A DNA stretch of 64,000 bases from Terfezia claveryi (GCA_015179025.1 WHUX01000031.1:186001-250000), one strand, 5' to 3'. Shown: positions 43,694 through 56,195, numbered from the stretch's first letter. Numbers and translations are program-made. The notes: generated by a model from the letters alone, not told the origin.

Positions 43694-46275
43694 CAAACAT
43701 CCTCAGTATTTCCCGGATGTGATGATACAATCATTGATACTGCTTCATTAATTGACATCAGTAGAACCAGCATTGCTGGACAACGGTGGGTGAGTCGGTG
43801 ATCCTTGGATTAGTTGTGCAGGAAGCCATGAGGTTATTAAAACAAAATGAGTACTAACTTGGGGGTACATCTCGTCTGCCTTAATTTTGCCTAGGGTACA
43901 GAGCCCGCACACGGCACTGTAGAAGGAAAGTTCATTATAATCATCAAGGGTTTCAGAAGCAGCACCATCCGCTTTATGCATTATTTGTCCAGCTATGAGT
44001 CAATCTTTTGTGGAATTATACTTGAACTTGAGTATAAGTGTTCCGGGCCAGCCGCGAGAACTCAATATTCGCGAGAGGCCCGGTCCTCTCGCGAGTTTAA
44101 TTTTCTCGCGTTAGTATTAAATCAACTTACAAGGACTTGTATAGAATAATGCGATTATAAGGGAAGCATTCACATAGGTTCGACAATCGCAAAGAAAAGC
44201 CCTATCAACCTTCTATAATCCTTTAATCAACCGGCGGGTAAGATTTTGTCTGTGAATATACTTTGAATGTATAAAAAAAGTGTAGACACGAAAAAGCATA
44301 GGAAATCGTCTAATTTTACATTCTGCTAGTACCCATGAAAGCAGAATATATATTATACTCTCTGTAGCACTGCCAGACTACATATTTTAATTATACACTT
44401 GAAATCGTGCATACGACGGGATTTGCTCCGGTGCTTTTTTTGACAGCTCTGGCGGATAAACAGTGTCACGTAGTTTGGATATATATCGCAAAATAATTTG
44501 AAGGGAGTAGTTGTACAGTACCAGTGTAACCGTGCTCCTTCCGAATCCGTTAGGAAGTCTTCGAATTCCACCCTTCAATGTATCCATATCTCAGTCAGTT
44601 TGCTGCCCCCTTCTTCGAATGATTTTTCTAATTGGCCCTTTGGGTTTGTGGAATGTCACACTAAGTATTGAAGTGCAGCTACACTGCATGACCGGATGTG
44701 CCAAAATGTGTTGTGTGACAAAGAATTCTCCGGTCGGCTGTTCCATTGATCATCGTGAGGATAGCTCAAAATGTAGGTTACCACCTGTAGAAAGAAATCT
44801 CCTGGACCTGTGCTGCTCTCTTTAACTTCCTTCAACTATCTCTTTCCATAAACTCCTTCAGCGACTCTGCAACATCGTGGGCCTTTGTTGACAATACCTG
44901 ATCGGTATATATGCAATCCTCTAGGAGGGATAGGTGCGGTGTACTGGTTTGTTTGCGGTCGGTTGGATTGTTGTGTGGCGTACCGGTAATTACCGTCCAA
45001 AAAAAAACAGTAGCAGCACCGGCGCAGGCTTTGTCAGTCTAGAGCTTTTTTGACAACTTGAATACCTTGCCCTGTTTCCCGCCTGAAAGATAGGCGATAT
45101 CCTAGTACGAGAGTACGTCAGTACGACGGCCGTTAGAAGGTCAGTGCAGATTGTATGTACCCCTTGCTGTGACCAAACAAATTGTTCTAATCGCTGAAAT
45201 TGTAGGTTAAAATAGATCCCCTCGCAAGACTTCTCGACACGTGGGCTTTGCGGTACGCACAAAAGGCTTTGTAGGTTGAGAAATAAACGCAACTGACAGT
45301 ATCTATAGACAGGGGCAATCAGATTGCGCAGGAATTTCAGGGTAACCACGTTGCTATCGAAATCGTGACCGATCTCGGCATTCCTCAGAGACTACCTACT
45401 TGAGTAGTGGATTTGGCAATCTTGGCAACCACGCTGCCCTTGCCGCTTGCTCTCCCCTCCTTTCCTCCCCACCAGAAAGATTTCAAGTAATTGGATTGAA
45501 GCGTGGTCGTCTTTTACACCCCTCAAGAACTCTTTCTACCTACCTATCTCTTTTCAAAACCTAGTCTACCTTCTACGTCTCTCTTCAAACATCCTTGTAT
45601 CAAACATCTGTACAGCTTTTACGTGTTTGTAAGTTTACCTGCTTTCCTCGTGTGCGAATGCAGGGACTGACCAGTCGGATAGACTGAATTGAAAATCGGA
45701 CGCCTTCTAGAAATATCTACTGTTAAGGTGAGCTCGAAGAAACCCCATTACTATACCCAGAGCCTACTCAGTCGCGTCTTCAGGTGACGTGAGTGAGGAT
45801 TTCAGTTGGGGCCTTGAGTTTGATTACTTTGTGAGCCCACAGACTTCCCGCTCTGAACTTTTATTTGGGGTTCAGTAAGAGGAAGTTCACAGGAGCCACA
45901 AATCCCATTGACCCTGGATAGTAGTTTTTTCTCACTTGAGGGAAAACCTGGGGGGCTATATCACTTGGCAAAGTAATCTACTCGTACTATCAAACATCTA
46001 AAAACTAGATCTGTTACTTGTTTGCTAGAATGGCAAATAGAACCAACTGACATATATCTCCTTCCGGATGAACAGGCTCGGATTCGATACCGCAAGCATC
46101 ACTCCGAATCATTCTGTCTCATAGCCTTAGGCTCTACAGACGTATAGGCTTTAAAAAAAAGAAAAAAGGAACTCCGAATCCTTAAATTCCCAATCGAGGA
46201 AGAAAAGGTAACTACCCCAATATCAGTAGACCCCAATATTTCTAAGCTAATGCCATCTGATAGGAAATCTCAAAG
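43694..46275. other. Gene-less stretch
   Basis: A CGCGAG-rich block at 44037-44105 (GTTCCGGGCC, CGCGAGAGGCCCGG, CTCGCGAG) resembles the subterminal part of the 42801-43693 transposon and may be another end of it. A 3' end of the second retroelement family (AGCCTTAGGCTCTACAGACG, GTATAGGCTTTAAAAAAA) lies at 46105-46170. No gene is supported. Confidence 0.4.
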
Positions 46276-49063
46276 ATGACACAGATCAACCTATTCTCCT
46301 TGGTACAGAATTTTGGAACCTTGCGAAAGTACCTTAGGGTACCAAACCTTTCCCCTACCCAGATGCTTGCCACCCTTTTCATTCTAGTCATCTGGTGCTG
46401 TCTCCCAGCCTCTGGGTTGAAGCTCACCACACTCGTCCTCCTCCTCAACCACTGTTTCGTGGCTTCAATCCATGTTATCTGGGTCTCGATGGCCACGTAC
46501 GCCGCTCTTAAAGTTTGCAATTGTCTGTTCGACGGAAGATTTTCTGGATTCCTTGCCTGGGTCGATGGAAAACCACTGCCCCCGCGTCGCCGAGCAAAAC
46601 CCTCTAATACACATTCTTATGAACACACAAGTCGTGTCTGGAACCCAATCTTAACAATCAGGTGGTTGAGGCGCGCCTATAACGACTGGTATCCTCAGTG
46701 CCGAGACATAGTCTGTGGAGTGCTGGCCTTTGCGCATCAACTACTCTCAACCGCAGGTGCCCAACCTGCATTAGTCATTCAGGTCGATACCAGGACCCCT
46801 GATCTGCAAGCTGCTGCGATTTCAGACCCCGAAATACTCACCCAGGCAATCCCAGAAACGAGGCAAATCGCCCTCCGCTCGGTGGCACCCAGGGTATCGG
46901 AAACCCTGGCCTCAAACCGGAAAACACTTAATCGAGGCGATTTCTACCACTCCATTCTGAAATATATCGCCAACAGACCTGTTTTCTATGAAGACAACAC
47001 ATGCAGGTTAACAAATGAGGTGAGTGTACACAATACCCATAGGCTGTGGGTGAGGGCAAGGGACTTGAGCAACAGCTCCACTGTTACGCAGCCCCTTACG
47101 TTAGAGACCGGGCACCAATCTGGTAGTATTGATGTTACGACGAGCGAGAGCGCGGTCACGGACATCGGACCATTGTATGCGCTAGCGGTGGATCCTTTAC
47201 CAGTCGCGGTCCCAGTCACGCCAATGGTGAAGTTCCAGCCTAAGCGAAAAATGGACATTGGGTCTAACTATCTTACCATGAGTTTCGGGAAGAGTCGCTC
47301 GCCCTCCCTTCATAGGGTAGAGAAACGAAAGATGTGCAATCTCGTCTCCCGAAAGCATAGGGTCCCGGGAGAGCAGCAAGGGAGCGCTAACATAGACACC
47401 CAGATGCCCTGCTTGGCACAGGCCATGGATCTGGACGTTGGAGACAGTGAAACATCTGGGCATGTCTTATCGCAGAAACAGCCAGAGCCGGAAATGATGG
47501 ACTGGGAACCCTCGTGTCCCCCTACGCTAGATCTGATGGTGGAGGGAACCTTGGCAGCCCTGTCGAAATTGGTAGCTGCTGGAGAGGGATCAGCGAGTGC
47601 ACCAACACCAGTGGCAGCACCCACCATGGTACCAAGGCTTCCAAAATCAATCCCAACCTCTCCTTCCAGCACACCCTACAACAACACGAGCAAGCCAGTA
47701 AATGAGCAGAAAGTGAGCACCCTCCACGGATCTATTAGGCAGGACACGGATAAGGCTGTTGCATTTCCCTTAAAGCCAACGGCAAGCAAGACAACGGGTG
47801 GGCAGGGAGCCAGCACCCTCCATAGTCCTATTAACTTGGACAAGGGTAAGGCTGTTCCCCCTCCCTCAGAACCAAAGGCGAGCAGCACAACGATTGTGCC
47901 GAAAGCTAGCACCCTCCATAGACCTATCAGGCAGGACAAGGGAAAGGCTGTTGCCGCACCCACAAAACCAAAGGTGAGCAACGCAATGAATGGGCAGAAA
48001 GCTAGCACCATCCATAGAGCTGTTTGGCAGGACAATGGCAAGACTGTTGCTGTTCTCAAGGCGTTAGCACAACAAGCTCCAACTCCAATCCCGGTAGCTG
48101 CGCCAAACTCTACACTGCCAGCTTCCAAGATGCTACCAACAGTCCAAACTCCGGCCCCTCCGGCAGATGTCTCCAGCAGCCTTGTTACCTTCCCCGCAAC
48201 CTCTCTCAGACCGGTAGCAGTATCAACTGGTGCAGTGTCACTGACGGCCGCGCCCCTCGAACACTTGGTGCCAACAGTGGTGTCAACTGACGTGGCTGCG
48301 CAAACCAGTGGCGGACCAGCAGCAGTGGTAACTCTCGCTGCCCCACCCATTGTGCTGCCAACGCCGGTGTCAAAACCAGGGAAGCCAATAGCTGCTCCAG
48401 TATGCGCTACGCTGCAACTGCCTACCCTTGGGGTCGTGACTGTCCCTGCGGCTGTTACAGCTCCCGCCGCTGCTACAGTTAAAGCTCCCAGCGCCACCAC
48501 AGTTAAAGCTTCCACCGCTGTTACTATTACAGCTCACACTGCTGCCAGAACTGCCCCCGCTATTACAGTTACAGCCCGGCACTCCCCCGTTGTTACAGTT
48601 ACAGCCCCCGCCGCTGCCACAGCTCCCCCCGTTGTTACAGTTACAGCCCCCGCCGCTGCCACAGCTCCCCCCGCTGTTACAATTACAGCCCCCGCCGCTG
48701 CCACAGCTCCCCCCGCTGTTACAGTTACAGCTCCCGCCGCTGCTACACCCCTCGTTGCCACTACAATCCCAGTGGGTCCTGGCCGTGCACTGGTAAGTAT
48801 TAAGAGATTTCTTGCTTTGACTTTCGGATTCGGGTTGCTAACTTTTGATATGGCAGGAAAAACGAGAAAAGGATATGTTAGCAAGAGGGCAACATATTAA
48901 GGAGCCAACAGGTCTAGAGCCAGACAGACTGTCATTTTTACGACGAGCTGCAGAAACGGAAGTTGCAAAAATTGATCCTACTGTGCTGACGGAAGATACT
49001 CGGAGTAGACTGGTAGTGTATTACACCCAGTTATATCACCTGATGAAACGGCAGCAGAAGTAA
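46276..49063 (+). CDS. Two-TM protein with long repeat-filled Pro/Ala/Thr tail, 907 aa
   Basis: Exon 1 46276-48792 (839 codons) joins exon 2 48857-49063 across a 64-bp phase-0 intron (GTAAGT...CTAAC...CAG). The N-terminus has two hydrophobic segments, about 30-48 (MLATLFILVIWCCLP) and 51-76 (LTTLVLLLNHCF...IWVSMA), then a basic Pro-rich linker (KPLPPRRRAKP). The middle is polar. Four 32-aa repeats of the type ASTLHxPIRQDKGKAV follow. Next comes Ala/Pro/Thr-rich sequence with four 14-aa repeats of the type VTVTAPAAATAPPA. Exon 2 encodes a charged, probably helical end (EKREKDMLARGQ; RLSFLRRAAETEVAK) finishing LYHLMKRQQK. Unspliced, the frame would stop at 48900. No family is recognised; it is probably a membrane-anchored protein with an extended mucin-like or linker-like region. 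Confidence 0.7.
47716..48099 (+). repeat. Four in-frame 96-bp repeats
   Basis: AGCACC(C/A)TCCA recurs at 47716, 47812, 47908 and 48004, exactly 96 bp apart. The units encode the 32-aa STLH...IRQDKGKAV repeats of the 46276-49063 protein. They are more diverged from each other than the repeats at 5.7-6.6 kb. Confidence 0.85.
48587..48754 (+). repeat. Four in-frame 42-bp repeats
   Basis: ACAG(C/T)(C/T)CCCGCCGCTG(C/G)-type units every 42 bp encode VTVTAPAAATAPPA. They are nearly identical, which suggests recent expansion. The same region reads open in other frames because the repeat lacks stops. Confidence 0.8.
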
Positions 49064-49384
49064 TACATATTTTTCGTGGTGTTCCGAAGAATTGTTTTAT
49101 GAGGCAAACCCCTTTGTGCCATTGTTTGCTCCTTTCATGCGGGGTCTTTCGTTCCTTTATGCGAGCTTCCACATTTATATATATGCTCTTCACTCACAGG
49201 CGAGAATTTCATGCTTCGTTATGCAAGCATTTTTTTCATTTTTATATATATATACGGAGTACTATGCGAGCTTATTAGTTGCCTCCAGATGCGAGTTTTC
49301 TGTTACTATCACATCCCGGCCTCACTTCTCACCTTCATGCGAGTTTATTCAGTTGTCTTCATATGCGAGTTTGCTCTTATTGTA
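49064..49384. other. 3' flank with a recurring ATGCGAG word
   Basis: Downstream of the 46276-49063 gene. ATGCGAG(C/T)TT or a close variant occurs at about 49159, 49264, 49290, 49338 and 49362, with ATGCGGGG at 49138. The spacing is irregular. It may be part of the 3' UTR; no function can be given. Confidence 0.5.
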
Positions 49385-49505
49385 ATAGCCGCCGGACCGG
49401 CAGATTAATTTGCCCCAGTCCTGAATCCACTCGGGTTTCCGGGTGGCTCATCATGGTCCCTCTACTGGGATCACATGTGAGTATGAGAATTTAAAAAAAA
49501 GAAAA
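49385..49505 (+). mobile_element. LINE 3' end, very short copy
   Basis: GCCGCCGGACCGGCAGATTA, then CCACTCGGGTTTCCGGGTGG (hairpin), GGCTCATCATGGTCCC, GAGTATGAGAATTT and an A tail. No coding part remains. Confidence 0.7.
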
Positions 49506-49716
49506 ATGTTCATTGTTTGTTTTTCCTTGGATTTTGCATATCTTCTCCTCTAATGTTAGTTCGGTCTGCATCTGTGTGTTTGTTGTTCCGAGTTTACCGA
49601 ATTTTGTCTTTATTCTTTTCCCTTCCTTAAGGAAGGTACCAAAAAAAGGCCAAGTTTGCGCTAGAGGCAGTGTTGAATCGGGAGTCTGCGGTTGATACCC
49701 ATCCATCGAGGAGAAT

Positions 49717-50215
49717 GTGCCAGAAGAAACAATGCATGGTGTCTTCGAAGATATCATCGAATTCGCCGCGGCTTTTAGCTGGAATCAGTTCGACTTGGGG
49801 AAGATTGAGGTACTACCCCATAAGGTTATTAGGACTGATCCGTCTCCAGCAGTATCACCTTCTCGGCGGCATCTATATACCTCTCAAAATGACGCTATTA
49901 TCCACGCCAAAAACGACCCCCTTATAATGCTTGGGATATATACCCTAGCTCCGCCGGACTGTGTGGATTGCTCAGCTTACAATCGTGAAGACTGCAAAAT
50001 ATGACAAGGATCGCAACGACCCAGCCTTCTGCAGGGTTGTCCACGACTTCAAGCTAGTTAACGCCAATGGATGTTCATTGAGGCAGCATTCATTGGGCCG
50101 AAGGGTTGATGAAGAAAATGGTATTGAGCTGGGTCCTGGTGTCAAAGCGGAGGTAGCTCTCGCAAAACGATGTCAGATTTATAAACAGGACTGGGGGAAC
50201 AATGGAGTATAAATT
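49717..50215 (+). mobile_element. Ty3/Gypsy pol remnant
   Basis: Two plus-strand frames fit the start of a Ty3/Gypsy reverse transcriptase region. 49717-50004 has FDLGKIEVLPHKVIRTDPSP and NDAIIHAKNDP. 49961-50212 has RVVHDFKLVNANG followed by SLGRRVDEEN, comparable with the family's RVxxDFRxLNAxT...YPLPRIDE. A frame change separates them and the catalytic YxDD region is not found. What lies at 50216-50640 is not identified. Confidence 0.5.
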
Positions 50216-50639
50216 TCGAATACGACCAGGTCCAAGCTGTACAGGGGCTACCATGGGCGCATCCAATTTCTATGCCACGCAATTTGCAAGAGGGTTATTC
50301 TTGTTACAATTTCTCGTGCCGGGGAATCAACAATATTCCGCTGCAAGTGTCGATGGTTGGTCAACAGCTTCCACCTTCAAACGGGCGAGGTGGGCACAGC
50401 AACCATGGTTTACTGTGCGAGCGGGTCATTCGAGAGGGCAGATGGAGAGATGTGGACGGAAATCATTCATTGCCAAAGAATCACCTACTTCGCCTGCCGT
50501 TACGCCCAGGAAAAAATTGCCTTGTGCATAGGTCGTCAAGACCTACTGGACATACAGTCGAAGCGAGACGAGTATCGCATTATATATGGTCCTCAAATAG
50601 AACTGCGGTTCCGGCACGACTCTCGAGGTTCCCAATCTC

Positions 50640-50890
50640 GGGAAGCTTATCTCATTGTCGGTCTTGGCTTTCCGAGCCACATTGTATATATATCAACTTG
50701 TCCTCGCTCTCTCGTTGGATCCCTATCCAACGTCTTGTATCGAGAATACAGACCTTGCTTCCCCTTGTCTCTCCACGCCGGCGCACCTTCCTTGTGCACC
50801 CCCGTGTCTTGTCTCGTCCAAACAGTCTCTGCAGCCTTGCTGCCATCTCATAGAACATCTATCACACAAGTAAGTAGACTTACGCGTGTG
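50640..50890 (+). mobile_element. Possible LTR and leader of a gag-bearing element
   Basis: A TATA-like TTGTATATATATC at 50681, a pyrimidine-rich leader and an ACACAAGTAAG at 50869 precede the gag region by about 200 bp, the layout expected of a 5' LTR. No matching 3' LTR is found, so this is tentative. Downstream, a ~36-bp unit (TCTGCCCATTCCCCTGCCCA...) is duplicated at 50961-51030. Confidence 0.3.
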
Positions 50891-51100
50891 TCCCATCCTC
50901 CGTGACAATCTCCGTGACGTCCGTGAATCCGTGGCGGTGTCCGTGACAGTCTTCCCCAGTCTGCCCATTCCCCTGCCCAGTCTTCCCCCTTTGTCTGCCC
51001 ATTCCCCTGCCCAGTCTTCCCCCTTTGTCTAGGCGTACCACTTGGTCGCCACGCCCCCCGAGTCTACGTTGCATCATTCTGACCAACTGGTACGTCGATC

Positions 51101-52042
51101 ATGGAAGCAGAAGCTCTCTCACCGCCAGGCGCCAGATTCCGGACCTGGAGGGCCCGCACCATCCCCACCAACCCCAACGAACTTAACACATACCGTCGAG
51201 AGATACTCGACATATTCGAAGCCACAGACCTCATTGGGGCAGAACTCGGCAACAGCCTGGCCCTAGCCCAATAAACCCTCCTGGACACTCAACGCCGACT
51301 AACAGTCTAACATTGGCCGATGAGGAAATCAATGTCCTCCAGAAGGACCTCGACGAAGCGAATACGGCACTGGCTAATGAGCGAACCACGGTCCAGAACC
51401 TTAGTCGTGTCCTCGCGACCCTCGCAGCGGTGACCCCAACAACGACTACGGCGGTACCTAAAACCGAAAGCATCCCTACCCCCCCCCAAATTCAATGGGG
51501 ACAGGGCCCGCCTCCGGGCATGGAAAAACTCGGTCAACTTCAAACTGAACGAGGATGCCTCCAGGTTCCCGTCAAACCAACACCGGCTGGCCTATGTCTT
51601 TGCCCTGCCTGAGGGGAAGCCACGGACCAGATACAACCATACGTCCAGGACACAGGAATCAAGCTTGACAACCCGGCTCTTTTTGCCATCCTAGACCGGG
51701 CCTTTGGACCTTTGGCGACCCTGATGCAGTAGGTACGGCTAGCCGGGCCCTCCGAGCCCTGAGACAACGGAACACCGATCTGTCCACCTACGTGGCAGAA
51801 TTCTCCAGGCTGGCCGCGGAAGTATTATGGAACGATCAGGCAAAACTGGAGCAATTCCAGGAAGGACTCAGCGACGAGATCCAACAGGCCTTGGTTTCCT
51901 CCCCGGATGTCAAGGCCCTGGAAGAACTCATCGACCAGGCCTCCAGGGTGATGAATACGAGAGGAAGTATAATGAGCGGAATGAAGAGCTGGGAAGGATT
52001 TTCGCAGACCAAAAACTCATCTTGCACTGGGTAAGGGAATGA
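51101..52042 (+). mobile_element. Ty3/Gypsy gag, broken
   Basis: The gag frame starts at ATG 51101 (MEAEALSPPGARFRTWR) and runs to an in-frame TAA at 51273. It continues in another frame (LADEEINVLQKDLDEANTAL, a coiled-coil-like part) and shifts again at a run of nine C near 51479. There the retrotransposon gag core begins: PPKFNGDRARLRAWK, then STYVAEFSRLAAEVLW and FQEGLSDEIQQALV. This is the usual Retrotrans_gag pattern. At least three frame breaks make it dead. The Cys-His zinc finger expected after the core is absent. Confidence 0.7.
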
Positions 52043-55000
52043 GGCAAGAAAGGGTTCGGGACCTCGATGGCTCTCCTTACGTGTGTGGACACGAACAAGG
52101 CAAATATGGCCTGTGCCCTGGAGCACTGCAGCTGGATCGAAACTGTCCGTGCAACCCTCCACTCCAGCAATAGGTAGCACCCAGCTACCTTTCGCACTAA
52201 ACCCACCGATCACGGAGCTGCGCAGGAATAGGTATTCCTAGTTGGGCTGGCCTCTACAGTAATTGGCAATTGGCCCAATACAAGATGGTGGCCAGCTGAG
52301 GTAGGCTCGCCACAGGATACCTACGTATGAGGGTCACCACTCAATGAATGTATGCCAGCCAGTCAGCTAAACATATCTGATCTTGAATGCGGTAATCAAC
52401 GCCAGCCCACGCGACAGTTCAAGGATGCATGGTAGGGATGGGAAACGGCTTAGCAAGACTGGATACGGGAAAGGACAAGTTGCAGACGATTTTGGAAGAA
52501 TTAAGACGGGAATGGAAGCTTAAAAGGTTGTAGATATGATTTCGGAATACTGAATATGAGCGTGAGGGGGATGATCTGTAAGCTTTTTCGGGTATATAAG
52601 GCCCACTCTTTTCGCCTTCTTTTTGTGATGTTATAGTCAGTCTACATACGTGTATCTTGGGAATTCAAGCACTCTTCACACAATTTGAGCATTGTGTGAT
52701 TTTTCAAGTAGGCATGCCGCCGTTAGCCACTCAACCGAACATTTGGATAGCTGAGACGGATTTGTTTGTAATTTGGGAGATGTGGTTTACCTGTTAATAT
52801 TATGGCTATAAATTCCCAGGCATTGTAGAACATAAAATTAAATATTAGTTTCATATTGACTTTTACTCCAGTTCACCTTCACACTATATGACGAGACCGC
52901 TATATGAGGTTGTCTTTAAGCAAAAAAATATATAGTACGCCTTTACCTACAGCACGGAGCAGAGGAGCAAGTGAGGGGTGTGATTACGGAGGAGGAAATT
53001 AGGCAAGCCTGGAATAAGAAGAAGCAGGCAAGCCGGAGGGTAGTAGGAACGGGAATGGGGAGGGTTCTGCAGTGGAACGAGAAGGCTCGTGTTAATTATA
53101 CACAGTGGAGGAACGGAAAGGGAAAAGTGGAAGTTGGAGTTATGTACTGGACCCCACAGTGGACCCCGAATGAAGGTTTTGTGAAGAGGAAGTGCGGGAA
53201 GCAGGGAAGTATGTGGCTTTTGTCCTGTATTGCCGGAGAGTAGATTAGACGGAGGTAGAGCTCATGGGAGCAGGCGGACCATAGGGATCGGTGGTTGCGG
53301 AGGAGGAAAGGAAGTCTTCGAGGACCTGGTTGAGAATTTCTTTTCCAACTTCAAACTCACATACTGGCGCGGGATTTTGTAGTTATCTTTGTTGCGGGTT
53401 TCTTTTGTTATTTCTTAAGCTTGGGAGGCTGGACCCGCTTCTTGTACGGAAAGCATAGGCTGAACCTTCAAAGGGAAGGCATCCCAAGCCACCTTTGCAA
53501 AATTACGTGTAGGCCCATGCCCAGGCCGAATATTATTGAGGGACGAGTCGATCTGGATTTGTGTGCATCCAAATAAAAATAATCTTGGGCTTAGGTCTGA
53601 TATCTTGAAAGAGAAGTCGTGTTTCTCCGGAAATCGTTCATCACATGCATTGGGTAACCAACGAAGCAGCATAACTCAATTACCACTAGGCCCATTAGGC
53701 AAAAATTTGAGTGAGAGATATTATATACGTATGTATGAAATTAAAGGAATTGCCACTGGGACTAACTTGAGAAGGAAAGATGGTTGGATGAGGAGGTTAT
53801 TTTGGGAAAAAAAGTTCAGGGAGATTGTCTGGGGGGACTCAAGGATAACGGGAATTATTTTTTCCATCACCTGGTAGTTGAAGTCTAAGCAAATACAATG
53901 TATACTATATTGAGGTAAGCCTAGATTCTTTTCTCAAAAAGATTCGGTACTTTAGCCTTCGGGAGAAGTATGTCTTGGAATGGCTTTACCAATGTTGTTT
54001 CCTTTTTCGTTCGGATGAATTTCTGTGAATTTTGGAGACTGGATACATGAAGATACATCAAATAGAAAATCCGGTAAAAACTGAGTGAGATCATCTCCGT
54101 TAGGGCTCCCAGAGGAGGCTGAACGTGAGAAATATTTTGACAGGGAGCTCCAGACAAAGTGTACAATAGCGCTCAAAGGTATATAGGAATCTTTTCATTC
54201 TATGGAATATTGAACTGGTTACCCTGAACTGTCGTCTAGGCAAAAACGAATAGATCCCAGGATATATCCACCAGAGGATGTCCAGATATACCCTGCGAGA
54301 ACATTAATGAATGCCTTCATGTAAGCAAAGATGCAAGCTCCTGGGCGCGTTAATGGGACCTTCTTTAAAAAGGATATTCCAAAAAATACCTCAGCCTGCC
54401 TCCACCTTCACAAAACGGACCCAGGGCCTGTGTTCTCCCACGGCAATATTTTGTAGATGTGATCCACCCAAACCCCAAATACCAACCGAGGACAGTAATT
54501 TCTGCCAACCACAGCTCTCCAGAATTACAGCTCTTCTAAGTAGTATTTCAAAGAATGCCTGTTGAATAGGATGCTTTGTTAGAATCCCATTTTGACCCCC
54601 TTCACATAGTTGCCTAATGAGTTCCAGATCTGTTTTTTTAACCAAAGTCGAGACTTTTTCTTCAATCAGTGAATAATGAGGTATTTATAGCTATTCCCTG
54701 AGTTTCTCTTCCAGCCAGAAAACCTCCTCTGAACCCAAACACTCCTGGTACTGGCTCTGCGGCTGAATAGGGCTTCTGGAAAAGGAAAAGAGGGTCCTAT
54801 TATCCCACTCACCACCGCCTCTCACACCATGCTGAACCTTCCATCCCGATCCCCATTCCCCACCCCACCCTCCCGTTTATCCTCCCTTCTCATTCCCAAC
54901 TTGAGCCTTCCCAATCCATGCCGCATAGATGTAAATGTTCCATTATATGGACCTCAACCCGAGCTCACAGATACCATATTCCCTGATGACGTCGGATTGT

Positions 55001-55063
55001 AGCAGCCTTTGTCCGACTCCCGGCGACTGGTGGAGAACTTATAGCCATACAAATGATCTGACA
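52043..55063. other. Gene-less stretch
   Basis: A TATATAAGGCCCACTC element at 52593 followed by a pyrimidine-rich leader could belong to a solo LTR. Short open frames at 52971-53243 and 53415-53672 have no ATG support or family resemblance. Nothing else is recognised. Confidence 0.35.
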
Positions 55064-55508
55064 TCAACCGAATAGTTCAGCCCTCTGGGCCTCCCCGTAA
55101 AATGGCCCATTTGGAATTTCGTGAACCAAAACTCGTTTGCTGTCTACAGTTCTTAGGCTTCCCTGTATTATTTCCCCCGGCGTTGAGTATCGGCGTACGA
55201 TATCTTCAATTTCTAGTATGTCGTGACTCGTAATTGCGTGAATCAATCGAGTAGCCTCCCTCACGGTTGCGACTGGTTGGTTGGGTTCTATCCTGTCGCC
55301 CATAGCATCGTTGCGGCGTGTCTGCTTGCGCTGCTTCCACCTGGAAACCCATTGTCGGCACCTGAAGCGATACGCGGAGGAAGGTCAGTCACCAGATGAT
55401 GATACCGAAAAAAAAAAAAAAGCCCAACATTTTAAACTCGAAATCTTATATGAGAGATACGTACTTCTTTATGATAGACGTCAGGACGTTGACTCGAGGG
55501 ATACGCAT
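55064..55508 (-). CDS. Small basic orphan, member 1 of a tandem pair
   Basis: Exon 1 55508-55465 (44 nt) joins exon 2 55361-55064 across a 103-bp intron (GTACGT...CAG) that contains a run of 15 T, giving 113 aa. The start reads MRIPRVNVLTSIIKK and the splice falls in phase 2 just before CRQWVSRWKQRKQTRRN, a strongly basic patch. A helical-looking part follows (EATRLIHAITSHDILEIEDI), ending GPFYGEAQRAELFG. Exon 1 has exactly the same length and phase as in the gene at 56196-56578, and both continue with C-R-(Q/K)-W, so they are paralogs. No TM segment, signal peptide or known domain. Confidence 0.55.
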
Positions 55509-56195
55509 ACTTGAAATTGATAGAGAAGCGAACTGACGATCGGGCTGGTCAATGGAAGATGGATACTATTGCAAAATTCGAAGGTCTGCGATCAAACAGT
55601 GAAGCGATAGGATGGTTGTTTGCCTGTAAATGCGTATGTGTATCGCTGTTAATTTATAATGGTTCCTGTGTAGCATTGCCGCGCTGGCATGTATATGCAT
55701 CGCCAACTGGTCTATGTAATTGGATGACATCTGGGGAGGAGCCAAGTCTTGACTTGGGGATAATTTCCTGTGTTTACAGTGCCTGGAAATGAGAACAAGA
55801 GAAATAAATGGTATATTAAAAAAAAAGAAAGAACATGCAGAGTCAAGATTGCGACACACTAGCGGAAGGGTTTTTATAGATAGTGTATGTTAGAGTAAAG
55901 CCGGTCAACCTTGTAGAATGGTCGGCTGGAATAGAGAGGCACGAAGGATGATGACCAGCGAGACAACTCCCTCTGACTGGTATTGTTTGCGCTTGTGACT
56001 GAAACAAGGAAAGAGTGCTGCCATAAGAATTACAAAATACAAAGGAATTCAAAGAGATAAATATATATCCACAACACCCTCATAATTAACCGCAAATTAA
56101 AGATGCCATTCCCAACCGCCAATGCAACCAAAGACCCAACAGCCAATGCAACCAAAGATGTAGAACGCCAGGAAGAAGATACAACTGCATGTTCT
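55509..56195. other. Intergenic stretch between the paralog pair
   Basis: Promoter side of the 55064-55508 gene and 3' side of the 56196-56578 gene. No element or gene is supported. A 20-bp word (AACAGCCAATGCAACCAAAG) near 56138 is partly repeated just upstream as ACCGCCAATGCAACCAAAG. Confidence 0.4.
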
